Origin: JAJYTL01 sp046705265 | GTDB taxonomy: Bacteria; Pseudomonadota; Alphaproteobacteria; Ferrovibrionales; Ferrovibrionaceae | Direction of reading: 5' to 3' | DNA: 26,343 bases | Assembly: GCA_046705265.1 (NCBI GenBank) | Contig: JBJKQL010000011.1 | Coordinates: forward strand, 1 to 26,343 | Notes under the pieces: generated by a model | What the model was told of the DNA's origin: nothing | What the model saw: the letters and a program-made list of their open reading frames with translations, nothing else | Database searches by the model: none | In this document: positions 7,492-14,376 of the stretch, one piece after another | Layout of the letters: each line of letters opens with the position of its first letter | Numbering within the stretch: position 1 is the stretch's first letter | Position numbers and translations under genes: made by a program

Positions 7492-8480
7492 CGCCAACGC
7501 TTCTCGTAAGCACCGGTCGTGCCGCGGCCGCTTTCCGAAAGCGCATCAAGGAGGCCTTCGTCGACGACGGCGCCTCTCGCCGCCGCATCGACGGCGCGGC
7601 GGAAAGCCGCAACCGCCTGCGACACATAGCCGCGACCGCGCTGGCGGCCCTCGATTTTGAGTGCCGTGACCCCAGCCGCCATCAATTCAGGAAGCATCTT
7701 GGTCGCGTTCAACGAAACCGGCTCCTCGAAAAGATACGAGGCCTCGCCGTTTGCCACGAAACGGCCCTTGCACAAGGTCGGGTAGCCAGCAGCCTCGTTG
7801 GCCCCGAATCGGTTGATAGTGAACCGCCCGACCCGCGACGTGAGACAGCCGTCGCGTTCCTCGTATTGCACGTGGCTTGCTGGCGAGCAGACTCCGTCCA
7901 TGTTGGGCGATCGACCGGTGGCGTGAGCCGAAAGCAGGCATCGCCCCTCTGCCATCACGCACATGCCGCCATAGGCGAAGACTTCGGTCTCGACCGGAAC
8001 TTGCGCCGTCAAGGCCGAAATCTCGGCCAAGGTCAGAACCCGCGGCAGCACGACCCGCTGCACGCCGAAAGCCTCCTGATAGAAGCGGATTGCGTTCGAG
8101 TTTGACGCCGACGCCTGAACCGAAAGATGCCGGCGGACCTCGGGATACCGCTGCGCCGCGTAGTTAAGTAAACCGATATCGGCGAGAATCAGTGCGTCTA
8201 CCGCCATCCCCGCCGCATCGTCGATGGCACGCAGCCAAGGGTCCGGCATACCGGCCTTGGGAAAGGTATTGACGGCAATATAGACCTTGACGCCCCGTTT
8301 ATGGGCATAGGCAATGGCCTTAGTCATCTCGGAGCGCGAGAAATTGAGGCCGGGAAAATTCCGCGCGTTGGTTTCGTCGCGAAAGCCGGCATAGACGACG
8401 TCGGCACCGGCATCGACCGCCGCGTGAAAGGCGCCGAGCGTACCGGCGGGACAGACAAGCTCCAGCCGTTCCGCTTTCAT
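7488..8480 (-). CDS. ubiU: UbiU, oxygen-independent ubiquinone hydroxylation protein (U32 peptidase family)
   Basis: UbiU (formerly YhbU) is the partner of UbiV in oxygen-independent ring hydroxylation, which is thought to use prephenate as oxygen donor. The 330-residue protein carries C174, C181, C198 and C237. The gaps of 7, 17 and 39 residues equal those of the E. coli UbiU 4Fe-4S ligands (169, 176, 193, 232). The U32 barrel is recognisable from ERLELVCPAGTLGAFHAAVD through YGGMCVMAEGRCLLSAHATG to LKIEGRQRG. Its ATG (8478-8480) overlaps the ubiT stop by four bases and its stop overlaps the ubiV ATG by four bases, implying coupled translation at comparable levels, as expected for a complex. 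Confidence 0.95.
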   Translation of the reverse strand: MKAERLELVCPAGTLGAFHAAVDAGADVVYAGFRDETNARNFPGLNFSRSEMTKAIAYAHKRGVKVYIAVNTFPKAGMPDPWLRAIDDAAGMAVDALILADIGLLNYAAQRYPEVRRHLSVQASASNSNAIRFYQEAFGVQRVVLPRVLTLAEISALTAQVPVETEVFAYGGMCVMAEGRCLLSAHATGRSPNMDGVCSPASHVQYEERDGCLTSRVGRFTINRFGANEAAGYPTLCKGRFVANGEASYLFEEPVSLNATKMLPELMAAGVTALKIEGRQRGRGYVSQAVAAFRRAVDAAARGAVVDEGLLDALSESGRGTTGAYEKRWR

Positions 8481-9169
8481 CTTTGGCTCCCTGCCTGTTC
8501 AGGCCGATTACTCGCATGCCCTGACCGCCCGCTTCGCCCGGCGATCTCGGCCCGAATGGCTACGATTTCCGAGGCCTGGCGCGCAAGGTGCCTCTCAAGC
8601 GGCGCCAAGAGCGCCGCCTGTATAGTGCCGAGGTCGCGGGCCGCCCGCTGCAACAGGCTTTCGGCCGCGCCAACCACGGCGCCCGCCGGCCTCGCCAGGG
8701 GACCGAACGCATCTGTCATGTCGTGAAGGAAATCGATCTCGGCCGCTTCGATGGCATTGCGGAACGCCAGCGCCACTTCCATATCGCCCTCGACCCCAAT
8801 GGTGCGAGAGAAGAACAGCGCGTCGCCGTCGAGGTCGCCCTCGATCAGCGCAATGAACGCAGCGAACGGACCACGAAACACCGTATCGGCCTGAGGTGGC
8901 CGCTCGCCAGCGCCGAAGAGCGTGAGCTTCGGGCCCTCAACCGCGAAGTGAAGCAGAAAATGGAATGGGAGATCCGTCGGCTCCACCGCGATCGCGGGTT
9001 GCCCTTGCGCTTGCATCCGCTCGGCAAGCTCGGGATGGCGCTGGTCCAGGGCCCAAAGCGCAGTGCGGAAGAGCGGCTGCAGCACAGCCAGCGGCACGGG
9101 CCGAAGCGCCATGCCGAGGAAAAGGGCCGGCGAAAGTGGTGGCGCCAGGCTTGAAGCATGATCGGGCAT
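8477..9169 (-). CDS. ubiT: UbiT, SCP2-domain lipid-binding protein of anaerobic ubiquinone synthesis
   Basis: UbiT (formerly YhbT) has a sterol-carrier-protein-2 fold and binds isoprenoid quinone intermediates for the UbiUV hydroxylases. The 230-residue protein has the expected layout: a short N-terminal segment (VPLAVLQPLFRTALWALDQR), then an SCP2 core with FHFLLHFAVEGPKLTLFG and FIALIEGDLDGDALFFSRTI. E. coli UbiT has about 175 residues, so this protein has a longer C-terminal tail: residues 150-230 are helical, with RHLARQASEIVAIRAEIAGR, and may be accessory. AGAGGGA lies nine bases before the ATG. It is the promoter-proximal gene of the operon, with an FNR-type box about 120 bases upstream. 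Confidence 0.9.
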   Translation of the reverse strand: MPDHASSLAPPLSPALFLGMALRPVPLAVLQPLFRTALWALDQRHPELAERMQAQGQPAIAVEPTDLPFHFLLHFAVEGPKLTLFGAGERPPQADTVFRGPFAAFIALIEGDLDGDALFFSRTIGVEGDMEVALAFRNAIEAAEIDFLHDMTDAFGPLARPAGAVVGAAESLLQRAARDLGTIQAALLAPLERHLARQASEIVAIRAEIAGRSGRSGHASNRPEQAGSQR

Positions 9170-9287
9170 GGCACGCAGTCCCTCTTTCGGCCCTTTGGTG
9201 CTGACGGCGATGGGCCAGCGCCACGGACTTCAACTGCCTATTCTTGGGTAGCAACCCCTTTGCTAGGACAAAATCGCAACTCAGCCC

Positions 9288-9301
9288 TTGACGGTGGTCA
9301 A
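9288..9301. promoter_or_regulatory. FNR/Dnr-type box upstream of ubiT
   Basis: TTGACGGTGGTCAA is a perfect TTGAC-N4-GTCAA palindrome in the ubiT/hemerythrin divergent region. Assuming activation from -41.5, transcription of ubiTUV-hemN would start near 9253 with TAGCAA (9265-9260, minus strand) as -10, leaving a leader of about 85 bases. It is identical over 14 bases to the box at 9405-9418. Confidence 0.75.
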
Positions 9302-9404
9302 ATACACGGTGTTTTGGGCCAAGCCGCGTCATTCTCCGCCTAAATGCCGGCACGCGGCGCGATCACGCTCATTCCGTTCAAACCGGAAACGGCGCAAGTT
9401 CCCT

Positions 9405-9418
9405 TTGACGGTGGTCAA
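9405..9418. promoter_or_regulatory. FNR/Dnr-type box upstream of the hemerythrin gene
   Basis: This second copy of TTGACGGTGGTCAA lies 117 bases from the first, including the four spacer bases, which the consensus does not constrain. Class II geometry would place a plus-strand start near 9453, 32 bases before the GTG start at 9485. Because the box lies inside the longer open frame beginning at 9344, it argues against that longer start. Confidence 0.75.
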
Positions 9419-9484
9419 GGTGTGGCGGTTGTCAATCTGTCATTCTGGTTCATACTAATCATCCTAAAGAGGAATGCCGATCAG

Positions 9485-10039
9485 GTGCACCAAGTTGCGG
9501 CAGACGCGATTGAGCTCGAACGCATTCCGGACAACCTGCTCCGTGAGCCCATCGAGTTCATTTTTGCCGACCATTTCCGGCAACGCTCGCTTTGCGCGAC
9601 CTTGGACAAGATGATCGCCGAACCGAAGGCGCTGACCCTCCGGAAACGAGCGACAACCGCGCTCCGCTACCTGCAGAAGGAGATGCGGTTCCATATCGCC
9701 GACGAAGAGCGGAGTCTTTTCCCATTGCTCGCCCGGCGGGCGCAACCCGAGGATGCCTTGGACAACCTTCTCGTCCTGCTCTCCGAGGAACACGACCGCG
9801 ACCGTGATATGGCCAAGGCATTGATCGCAGCGTTGCGCCAAGTCATCTCGGCCCGGCTTTCGCCGGCGTCGGATACCTTCTCAGGTGCCGCGCTCGCCTT
9901 TAGCGAAACGCAGCGCCGTCATCTCTCTTGGGAAAACGCCGTGATCCTGCCGCTCGCCCGTCGCCGGCTGACGGCGGAGGACATGGTCACCCTGGGTCAC
10001 GAGATGGCGGAGCGGCGGCACATCCCGTATCCGGAGTGA
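9485..10039 (+). CDS. Hemerythrin-like HHE-domain protein
   Basis: From GTG 9485 the product has 184 residues and is a four-helix hemerythrin-type protein binding a di-iron centre. Candidate ligands are His30 (FADHF), His70/Glu74 (HIADE), His103 (EEHDRDRD) and His146/Glu150 (HLSWE). Proteins of this type bind oxygen or NO, or sense iron or redox state. AGAGGA lies 11 bases before the GTG. No in-frame ATG is available near the domain start, and the frame upstream to 9344 includes the FNR-type box. The gene is divergent from ubiTUV and probably coregulated with it. Its 3' end overlaps the convergent VOC gene by 53 bases. NO detoxification, oxygen buffering and iron-sulfur repair (RIC/YtfE-like) are all possible; YtfE proteins have a distinct N-terminal domain that I do not see. 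Confidence 0.8.
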   Translation: MHQVAADAIELERIPDNLLREPIEFIFADHFRQRSLCATLDKMIAEPKALTLRKRATTALRYLQKEMRFHIADEERSLFPLLARRAQPEDALDNLLVLLSEEHDRDRDMAKALIAALRQVISARLSPASDTFSGAALAFSETQRRHLSWENAVILPLARRRLTAEDMVTLGHEMAERRHIPYPE

Positions 10040-10484
10040 GCCGCGGCGGCACGCACCGTTCGTGCCGCCAGGGCTCGGGCGGCGAGGCTTTCCGCACCAC
10101 CTCGATCGGGCTCATGAGTCCAACCGCGACGCCGCTCGGATCTTCAACCACGGCATATCGCACGCCCCAAAAGGCATCGTAAGACGGCTGCAGGCCGGCG
10201 TACCCCGCACCGGTCAGTTCGGCATAAGTACGATCGACCGCGGCCCGCGAGGCCAGGGAGAAACCCAGCACCACGCGGCCTACGAGATCGGCTCGCCCCA
10301 CCCTTCCGCCCTTCCAGACTTGTGCGAAGGAATCGGTGGAAAGATCGATGTTCACGCCACCTGTGGCCATGCCACTTGCGTGAAACGGCGTCCCCGACCG
10401 ATCCAACGCGGGATCACTAATTGACAAGCCAAGCCGATGATAGAAGGCGGCCGAGGCCGCGAGGTCGCAGGTGACGATGCTCAC
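9987..10484 (-). CDS. VOC-superfamily (glyoxalase/bleomycin-resistance fold) protein
   Basis: The sequence begins VSIVTCDLAASAAFYHRLGL, the usual first strand and helix of a VOC domain. It ends its core with FWGVRYAVVEDPSGVAVGLM around residue 125, as in single-domain VOC proteins. The substrate cannot be told; the family includes glyoxalases, dioxygenases and resistance proteins. The start is GTG 10484. The frame is open for about 24 codons further upstream without any ATG, including PAFGQ, which looks like a natural VOC N-terminus, so the true start is uncertain. The last 30 residues or so (from about PPEPWRHERC) are proline-rich, lie outside the domain and overlap the end of the hemerythrin gene antisense, so the C-terminus may be dispensable. 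Confidence 0.7.
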   Translation of the reverse strand: MSIVTCDLAASAAFYHRLGLSISDPALDRSGTPFHASGMATGGVNIDLSTDSFAQVWKGGRVGRADLVGRVVLGFSLASRAAVDRTYAELTGAGYAGLQPSYDAFWGVRYAVVEDPSGVAVGLMSPIEVVRKASPPEPWRHERCVPPRLTPDTGCAAAPPSRDPG

Positions 10485-10639
10485 TTGACCGAAAGCCGGG
10501 TGTTGCGCGCCATGATAGATACCCCCATTCCAAAGGGAAAAGCCGTTGTCTGCGGCTCATGATCCCGCCTATCAGTGCGGGGATCGAGAAAAATCACGGC
10601 CGCGGCGAGCGCGTGGGCCGCCAAATCCGCCCGGAAAGT

Positions 10640-11365
10640 CTAAAGATCGCTTTCGCTAAAGTGGAGAAGCACGGCCACGTCGGCGATCTTGATCGTCGAG
10701 CCCTTGACCGTAACGCCGTGAGCCCGCAGCCGCGCCAGGGCCCGCGAAAGCGATTCCGGTTGCATCCCAAGACGGCTTGCAATCAGCGACTTGTCAAAAG
10801 GAAGCTCAATCGTCGCCGACCCCGTCATCTTGGGGCACAGACGGCAAAGAAATCCTGCCAACCGCTCCGAGGTGGAGCGCACCGTGAGCTGCTCGACTTG
10901 CTGCACCAGCCGGTGTTGATACGCCGACATGGCGGCAAGCAGCCTGAGCGCAAGGTCGCTGTTGTTCCGGATATGCGAGATGAAGCGGTCGCCTGGAACC
11001 ACCAGAAGCCTGACATCGGTAACCGCGAAGGCGCTCAGCGGTGAGGCCCCGGCATCGAAAATCATCGCCTCGCCGAAAGGTTCACCGCGCGTCAGCACGG
11101 CGATGACGATCTCGCGGCCGCCAGCCGTCTGGCGAAACAGCTTGACCCAGCCGTCGAAAATCACAAACAGGCTCTTCGCCGGTTCTTCCTGGTAGAACAA
11201 AGTCGAGTTGCCGCCGTAGCGACGGATCGAGGCGTCGCTCATAAGAAGTGAAAGCTGCTCGCGCGTAAGGCCGGCGAAGAGCGGGACCTCCCTGAGAAAG
11301 TCTAGCTCTTCGGGCCCAATGCCGGTGCGGCGAAAAAGCTGGTCTTCCTCGGCCGAGATATCCAT
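10640..11365 (-). CDS. Crp/Fnr-family transcription regulator with FNR-like DNA recognition but no N-terminal Fe-S cysteines
   Basis: The 241-residue protein has a cyclic-nucleotide-binding-like beta-roll (residues about 25-140, with FDGWVKLFRQTAGGREIVIA), a long dimerisation helix and a C-terminal winged helix. The recognition helix reads GMQPESLSRALARLRAHG. The Glu, Ser and Arg have the E-x2-SR spacing with which FNR and Dnr contact TTGAY half-sites. Its only cysteines are the LCRLC pair in the middle, so it does not carry the N-terminal 4Fe-4S oxygen sensor of FNR. A Dnr/NnrR-type NO or heme sensor, or an unknown effector, is more likely. Start ATG 11365 follows AAGGA; GTG 11368 is equally possible. 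It is the best local candidate to bind the six TTGAY palindromes in this window, including one at its own promoter. Confidence 0.88.
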   Translation of the reverse strand: MDISAEEDQLFRRTGIGPEELDFLREVPLFAGLTREQLSLLMSDASIRRYGGNSTLFYQEEPAKSLFVIFDGWVKLFRQTAGGREIVIAVLTRGEPFGEAMIFDAGASPLSAFAVTDVRLLVVPGDRFISHIRNNSDLALRLLAAMSAYQHRLVQQVEQLTVRSTSERLAGFLCRLCPKMTGSATIELPFDKSLIASRLGMQPESLSRALARLRAHGVTVKGSTIKIADVAVLLHFSESDL

Positions 11366-11402
11366 CACACCGAATCCTTAGCCGACTTCGGCATCTCCCT
11401 AA

Positions 11403-11416
11403 TTGATCGTGCTCAA
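11403..11416. promoter_or_regulatory. Imperfect FNR/Dnr-type box at the regulator's promoter
   Basis: TTGATCGTGCTCAA matches the palindrome at nine of ten conserved positions (CTCAA in place of RTCAA). Its centre is about 45 bases before the regulator ATG. Activation from -41.5 would start transcription on the start codon. A site overlapping the transcription start, hence autorepression, fits better. Confidence 0.5.
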
Positions 11417-11524
11417 AGACTCTAACCGAGGGCTGGCTCTTTCAGCCGCCGTGCGACCACGTGCCGCAGGTCGATGCCGTCGTCTCCCGCCGTGCCGTAG
11501 CCAAATGCGAAAAGGGTCGCGACC

Positions 11525-11538
11525 TTGACCACGGTCAA
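11525..11538. promoter_or_regulatory. FNR/Dnr-type box upstream of the dioxygenase/Rid cassette
   Basis: TTGACCACGGTCAA is a perfect palindrome. Class II spacing predicts transcription from about 11573. The predicted -10 at 11561-11566 is TAGAGA and is preceded by TG (TGCTAGAGA, extended -10 type), a good fit for activator-dependent initiation. The first gene's ATG is 68 bases further on. Confidence 0.75.
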
Positions 11539-11640
11539 GTGCGGTACGCGCCGCCCATGCTAGAGAGCATGACGTCGTGGTCGAAAACGACGGCCATACC
11601 CGAGACTCGCATGAGGAATAAGCTGCAAAAGGGGTATATC

Positions 11641-12318
11641 ATGGCGACCGAGGCGCCGCTCTTTTCGATGCTCGATGATGCCGCCATTGCGGCTGCTCCT
11701 TTGCAGTCCGAACCTTACGAGTTCGCTTTCGTCGAAAACGCGATTCGCCCATCGGCCAAGGAAGCGGTACTAGCGGATGCGCCGGTCATTCCCGACCGTG
11801 GCAGCTATGCGCTGCCCGATCTTCGCCACGGGCCGAACTTCGGGGCCGTCGTCCAGGATCTGCTCAGCTCGCGCTTTCGGCGCCTCGTTGAGCAGAAATT
11901 CGATATCGATCTCAGCAAATGCCCGCCCTGCATCGTGATGATGGGCAACACCAGCGGCCATTATAATGAGGGCTACGCTCATCCCGATTCGAAGCATAAG
12001 ATCATCACGGTGCTCGTCGGGTTCAGCCGTGAATGGCCTTACGAGCGCGGCCGCCTCCGCGTTCTTCGCAGCTCCGACCGCAACGACTATGCCTTCGAAT
12101 TTGCACCCGAATTCGGCCGCATGCTGATGTTCCGCGTTTCTGACAAGTCGTGGCACGGCTTTCTGCCGCAAAAAGGGCGTCGCATGAGTCTACAGCTCTG
12201 CTACGTCGATTCGGACTGGTACGTGCGTCGCGAATATTGGCGCCACAGCCTAAGCGCCTTCGCGAAATCGGTGCCGGTGCTGAACAAGGCCATCGAATGG
12301 GCGCCCCGCAGGTTCTGA
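11641..12318 (+). CDS. 2OG-Fe(II) oxygenase family protein (first of cassette)
   Basis: The 225-residue protein has a 2-oxoglutarate/Fe(II) dioxygenase core. Iron ligands are His114 and Asp116 in GYAHPDSKHKIITVLVGFS and distal His172 in SWHGF. Arg180 or Arg181 in KGRRMSLQLCY is positioned to bind the 2OG carboxylate. The pattern HxD, about 55 residues, H, about 9 residues, R is that of prolyl-hydroxylase-like small enzymes. The substrate is unknown. AAGGGG six bases before ATG 11641 decides the start. The frame is open back to 11461, but that stretch contains the FNR-type box and no family-like sequence. It is 37 bases from a second, different oxygenase with the same layout. An oxygen-dependent enzyme under an FNR-type box suggests use at low but not zero oxygen. 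Confidence 0.82.
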   Translation: MATEAPLFSMLDDAAIAAAPLQSEPYEFAFVENAIRPSAKEAVLADAPVIPDRGSYALPDLRHGPNFGAVVQDLLSSRFRRLVEQKFDIDLSKCPPCIVMMGNTSGHYNEGYAHPDSKHKIITVLVGFSREWPYERGRLRVLRSSDRNDYAFEFAPEFGRMLMFRVSDKSWHGFLPQKGRRMSLQLCYVDSDWYVRREYWRHSLSAFAKSVPVLNKAIEWAPRRF

Positions 12319-12355
12319 CAGGACGTCGAGTGCGCGGCGTCGTGGGAACGGGCTC

Positions 12356-13036
12356 ATGAATTACCCGCCGGTACCCGAGATAACTGACGTAGCTGCGCAT
12401 TTCGCCTCCGCCGTGCGCGCAGCAAAGCGCGGCGAGGCTCCCTATCGCCACTGGACCTTGGGCGAGGTGTTGCCGGTCGACATCTGCACCGGGATTCTCA
12501 CGCTCCCGATCGCGCCGCCAATGTTGGGGCGCACCGACGGCACACGCAACACCTATAACGACCAACGCTGTTTCATCACTCCCCTTCTCCGCAAAAAATT
12601 TCCGACCTGCGAGGTCCTTGCCGAGGCGCTCCAACGACCGGAGGTGGCGCGGCTCATGGCCGAGACCTGCGGCATCGAGGTCGCGGGCAGCTATCTCAGA
12701 ATGGAATATATCCAGGATACCGATGGTGCCTGGCTCGAACCGCACCGAGACATTCCGGAAAAGCTCTTTTCCATGGTGATCTATCTGTTCACCGGACCGG
12801 ACGCCAAGGACTGGGGCACCGACATCTACGACACCAACCGGGAATGGGTTGGCCGATCGCCAGGAACCTTCAATTCGGCAGTGATCTTCGTGCCAGGGCC
12901 CGCCACCTGGCACGGCTTCGATCCGCGGCCGATCATCGGTATCCGCCGCCTAATGGAGATCAACTATGTGCGGCCGTACTGGCGCGACCGTGAGCAGCTT
13001 TCTTTTCCGAATCGACCAATCACGCTCGCTGGCTGA
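12356..13036 (+). CDS. 2OG-Fe(II) oxygenase family protein (second of cassette)
   Basis: The 226-residue protein shows a clear 2OG-Fe(II) oxygenase pattern: His130 and Asp132 in EPHRDIPEKLFSMVIYLF, distal His186 in TWHGF, and Arg197 or Arg198 in GIRRLMEINYV for 2OG binding. The sequence WLEPHRDIPEKLFSMVIYL closely resembles small-molecule or sugar-type hydroxylases of the 2OG-FeII_Oxy_3 class. It shares only the motif pattern and the WHGF segment with the preceding gene, so the two are distant relatives and not a recent duplication. No signal peptide is seen. It lies between the first oxygenase (37-base gap) and the Rid-like gene (71-base gap), and the three probably form one operon. Successive oxidation of one substrate by the pair is a natural hypothesis. 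Confidence 0.87.
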   Translation: MNYPPVPEITDVAAHFASAVRAAKRGEAPYRHWTLGEVLPVDICTGILTLPIAPPMLGRTDGTRNTYNDQRCFITPLLRKKFPTCEVLAEALQRPEVARLMAETCGIEVAGSYLRMEYIQDTDGAWLEPHRDIPEKLFSMVIYLFTGPDAKDWGTDIYDTNREWVGRSPGTFNSAVIFVPGPATWHGFDPRPIIGIRRLMEINYVRPYWRDREQLSFPNRPITLAG

Positions 13037-13107
13037 AAAACACAATCGTCACGGGACCATTAGCAAATGCGCTCGGACAATCCTTTTGGCTTGGGAGCCG
13101 CCAGACC

Positions 13108-14280
13108 ATGAATGTTGACAACCGGTTCGCACCGGGAAAGATCGCAACCAGCCATTTCCACGGTGTCAACGGCAGCGAGCACTTCATCACCGTCTTTGGC
13201 GCCCAGAACCTCGATTTTGCCGATCAGATCGCGCTCTTGGAGAGGCGCTATGAGGAGGCACTCCGCGGGCTTAAGCTCGCCCCCGAAACGGCTGTCTTTC
13301 GCCGTCTCTTCGTCAGCGACGTATTGAATCAGAGGATGGCCATTCGCCGAAGCCGCCTCGTCCAGTCGCAAGAAACTGGCCCGGTCTCCGTCTCGATCAT
13401 CCAGCAACCGCCACTTTCAAGTCCGAAGGTCGTCCTTCTTGCCTATCATGTCGACAGCGTGCATGGTCTCACCAAAACATCGCTCACGCCACGGCACATG
13501 CTGGTCGAAAAGAACGGTCTCGGTCATCTTTGGAGCGCGGGGCTCTGCGCCGGCACCGACGACGGTCTTGGCTCGGCGGCGGAGCAGACCAGGCACGTCT
13601 TTCAGGACCTCATCGATACGCTCGCCGAGCAAGGGGGCGCCCTCGCCGACAACTGCGTTCGCACTTGGATCTATATCAAGGATGTCGACATCTTTTATCA
13701 GGACATGGTGAAAAGCCGTCGCGACCTGTTCCTCCATCACGGTATGTGCCGTGCGACGCATTACATCTCCAGCACCGGAATCGAGGGTGCCTGCGGCCAT
13801 CAGTTCGATCTTGTCGCCATGGATGCCTATTCGGTTCTCGGCCTCAAGCCTGCTCAGATATTCTACTTGAACGACTTTGACCATCTTTGCGCGACCAAAG
13901 ACTACAACGTCACTTTCGAGCGCGGCACGCGGATCAGCTACGCCGATCGCGCGCACCACTTCATCTCGGGAACAGCCAGCATCGATCACCAGGGGAAAAT
14001 CGTGTATCCCGGTGACGTTCGCCGCCAACTTCACCATGCGCTCCAAAATGTCGAGGCGCTCTTGCGCTCAGGCGGTGGAAGCTGCGCGGATCTAATGTAC
14101 CTGATCGTCTATCTTCGCGATCCAACAAACTTTCCTCTGATCGCGGAGGACTTGACAGGCCGATTTCCGAGCTTGCCCATCGTCCCAGTGCAAGGGGCCG
14201 TCTGCAGGCCAGGCTGGCTTGTCGAAGTCGAAGGGGTTGCGATTACGTCGAACGACGCGCGGGAACTGCCTGCCTTTTAG
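13108..14280 (+). CDS. Tandem Rid-fold protein (YjgF/YER057c/UK114 superfamily, chorismatase-like architecture)
   Basis: The 390-residue protein contains two Rid-like regions. The first (about 110-245) has RHVFQDLIDTLAEQGG, RTWIYIKDVD and THYISSTGIEG. The second (about 275-385) has HFISGTASIDHQGKIVYPGD, VEALL, LMYLIVYLRD and VCRPGWLVEVEGVAI. Such double-Rid architecture is shared with chorismatases (FkbO, Hyg5, XanB2) and with uncharacterised proteins labelled endoribonuclease L-PSP. RidA-type imine deaminases have an Arg in the PARSCVEV segment; the corresponding C-terminal stretch here reads PSLPIVPVQ, so the deaminase Arg is absent. RNase activity should not be assumed. GGGAG lies about 11 bases before the ATG. 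As third gene of the FNR-boxed cassette, it may act on the product of the two oxygenases. A chorismate-derived reaction feeding quinone synthesis is an alternative. Confidence 0.82.
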   Translation: MNVDNRFAPGKIATSHFHGVNGSEHFITVFGAQNLDFADQIALLERRYEEALRGLKLAPETAVFRRLFVSDVLNQRMAIRRSRLVQSQETGPVSVSIIQQPPLSSPKVVLLAYHVDSVHGLTKTSLTPRHMLVEKNGLGHLWSAGLCAGTDDGLGSAAEQTRHVFQDLIDTLAEQGGALADNCVRTWIYIKDVDIFYQDMVKSRRDLFLHHGMCRATHYISSTGIEGACGHQFDLVAMDAYSVLGLKPAQIFYLNDFDHLCATKDYNVTFERGTRISYADRAHHFISGTASIDHQGKIVYPGDVRRQLHHALQNVEALLRSGGGSCADLMYLIVYLRDPTNFPLIAEDLTGRFPSLPIVPVQGAVCRPGWLVEVEGVAITSNDARELPAF

Positions 14281-14322
14281 CCTGTCAACCCTATCACCTA
14301 TGGCGCGTGGTCACGGTTTTGA

Positions 14323-14358
14323 CTGCGGCGAGCCAACTGTTTCTGTTTCAAGCCGCAG
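14323..14358. terminator. Possible bidirectional terminator hairpin between convergent operons
   Basis: CTGCGGC (14323-14329) and GCCGCAG (14352-14358) form a perfect seven-base stem with a 22-base loop, in the 96 bases between the stop of the Rid gene and the stop of the convergent cyd operon. No strong T-run follows on either strand (only short TTTGG/AAAACC), so it is at best a weak intrinsic terminator. Confidence 0.3.
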
Positions 14359-14376
14359 CCTTTGGTCCAGGCGCAG

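Noticed and set aside
6775..7509. 244-codon plus-strand frame opposite ubiV
   Set aside because: Antisense to ubiV, whose cysteine spacing is diagnostic; no independent support.
11461..11640. 60-codon N-terminal extension of the first oxygenase
   Set aside because: The stretch contains the FNR-type box and a likely -10; ATG 11641 has AAGGGG at good spacing.
12023..12913. 296-codon minus-strand frame opposite both oxygenase genes
   Set aside because: It spans two plus-strand genes and their gap with no recognisable domain.
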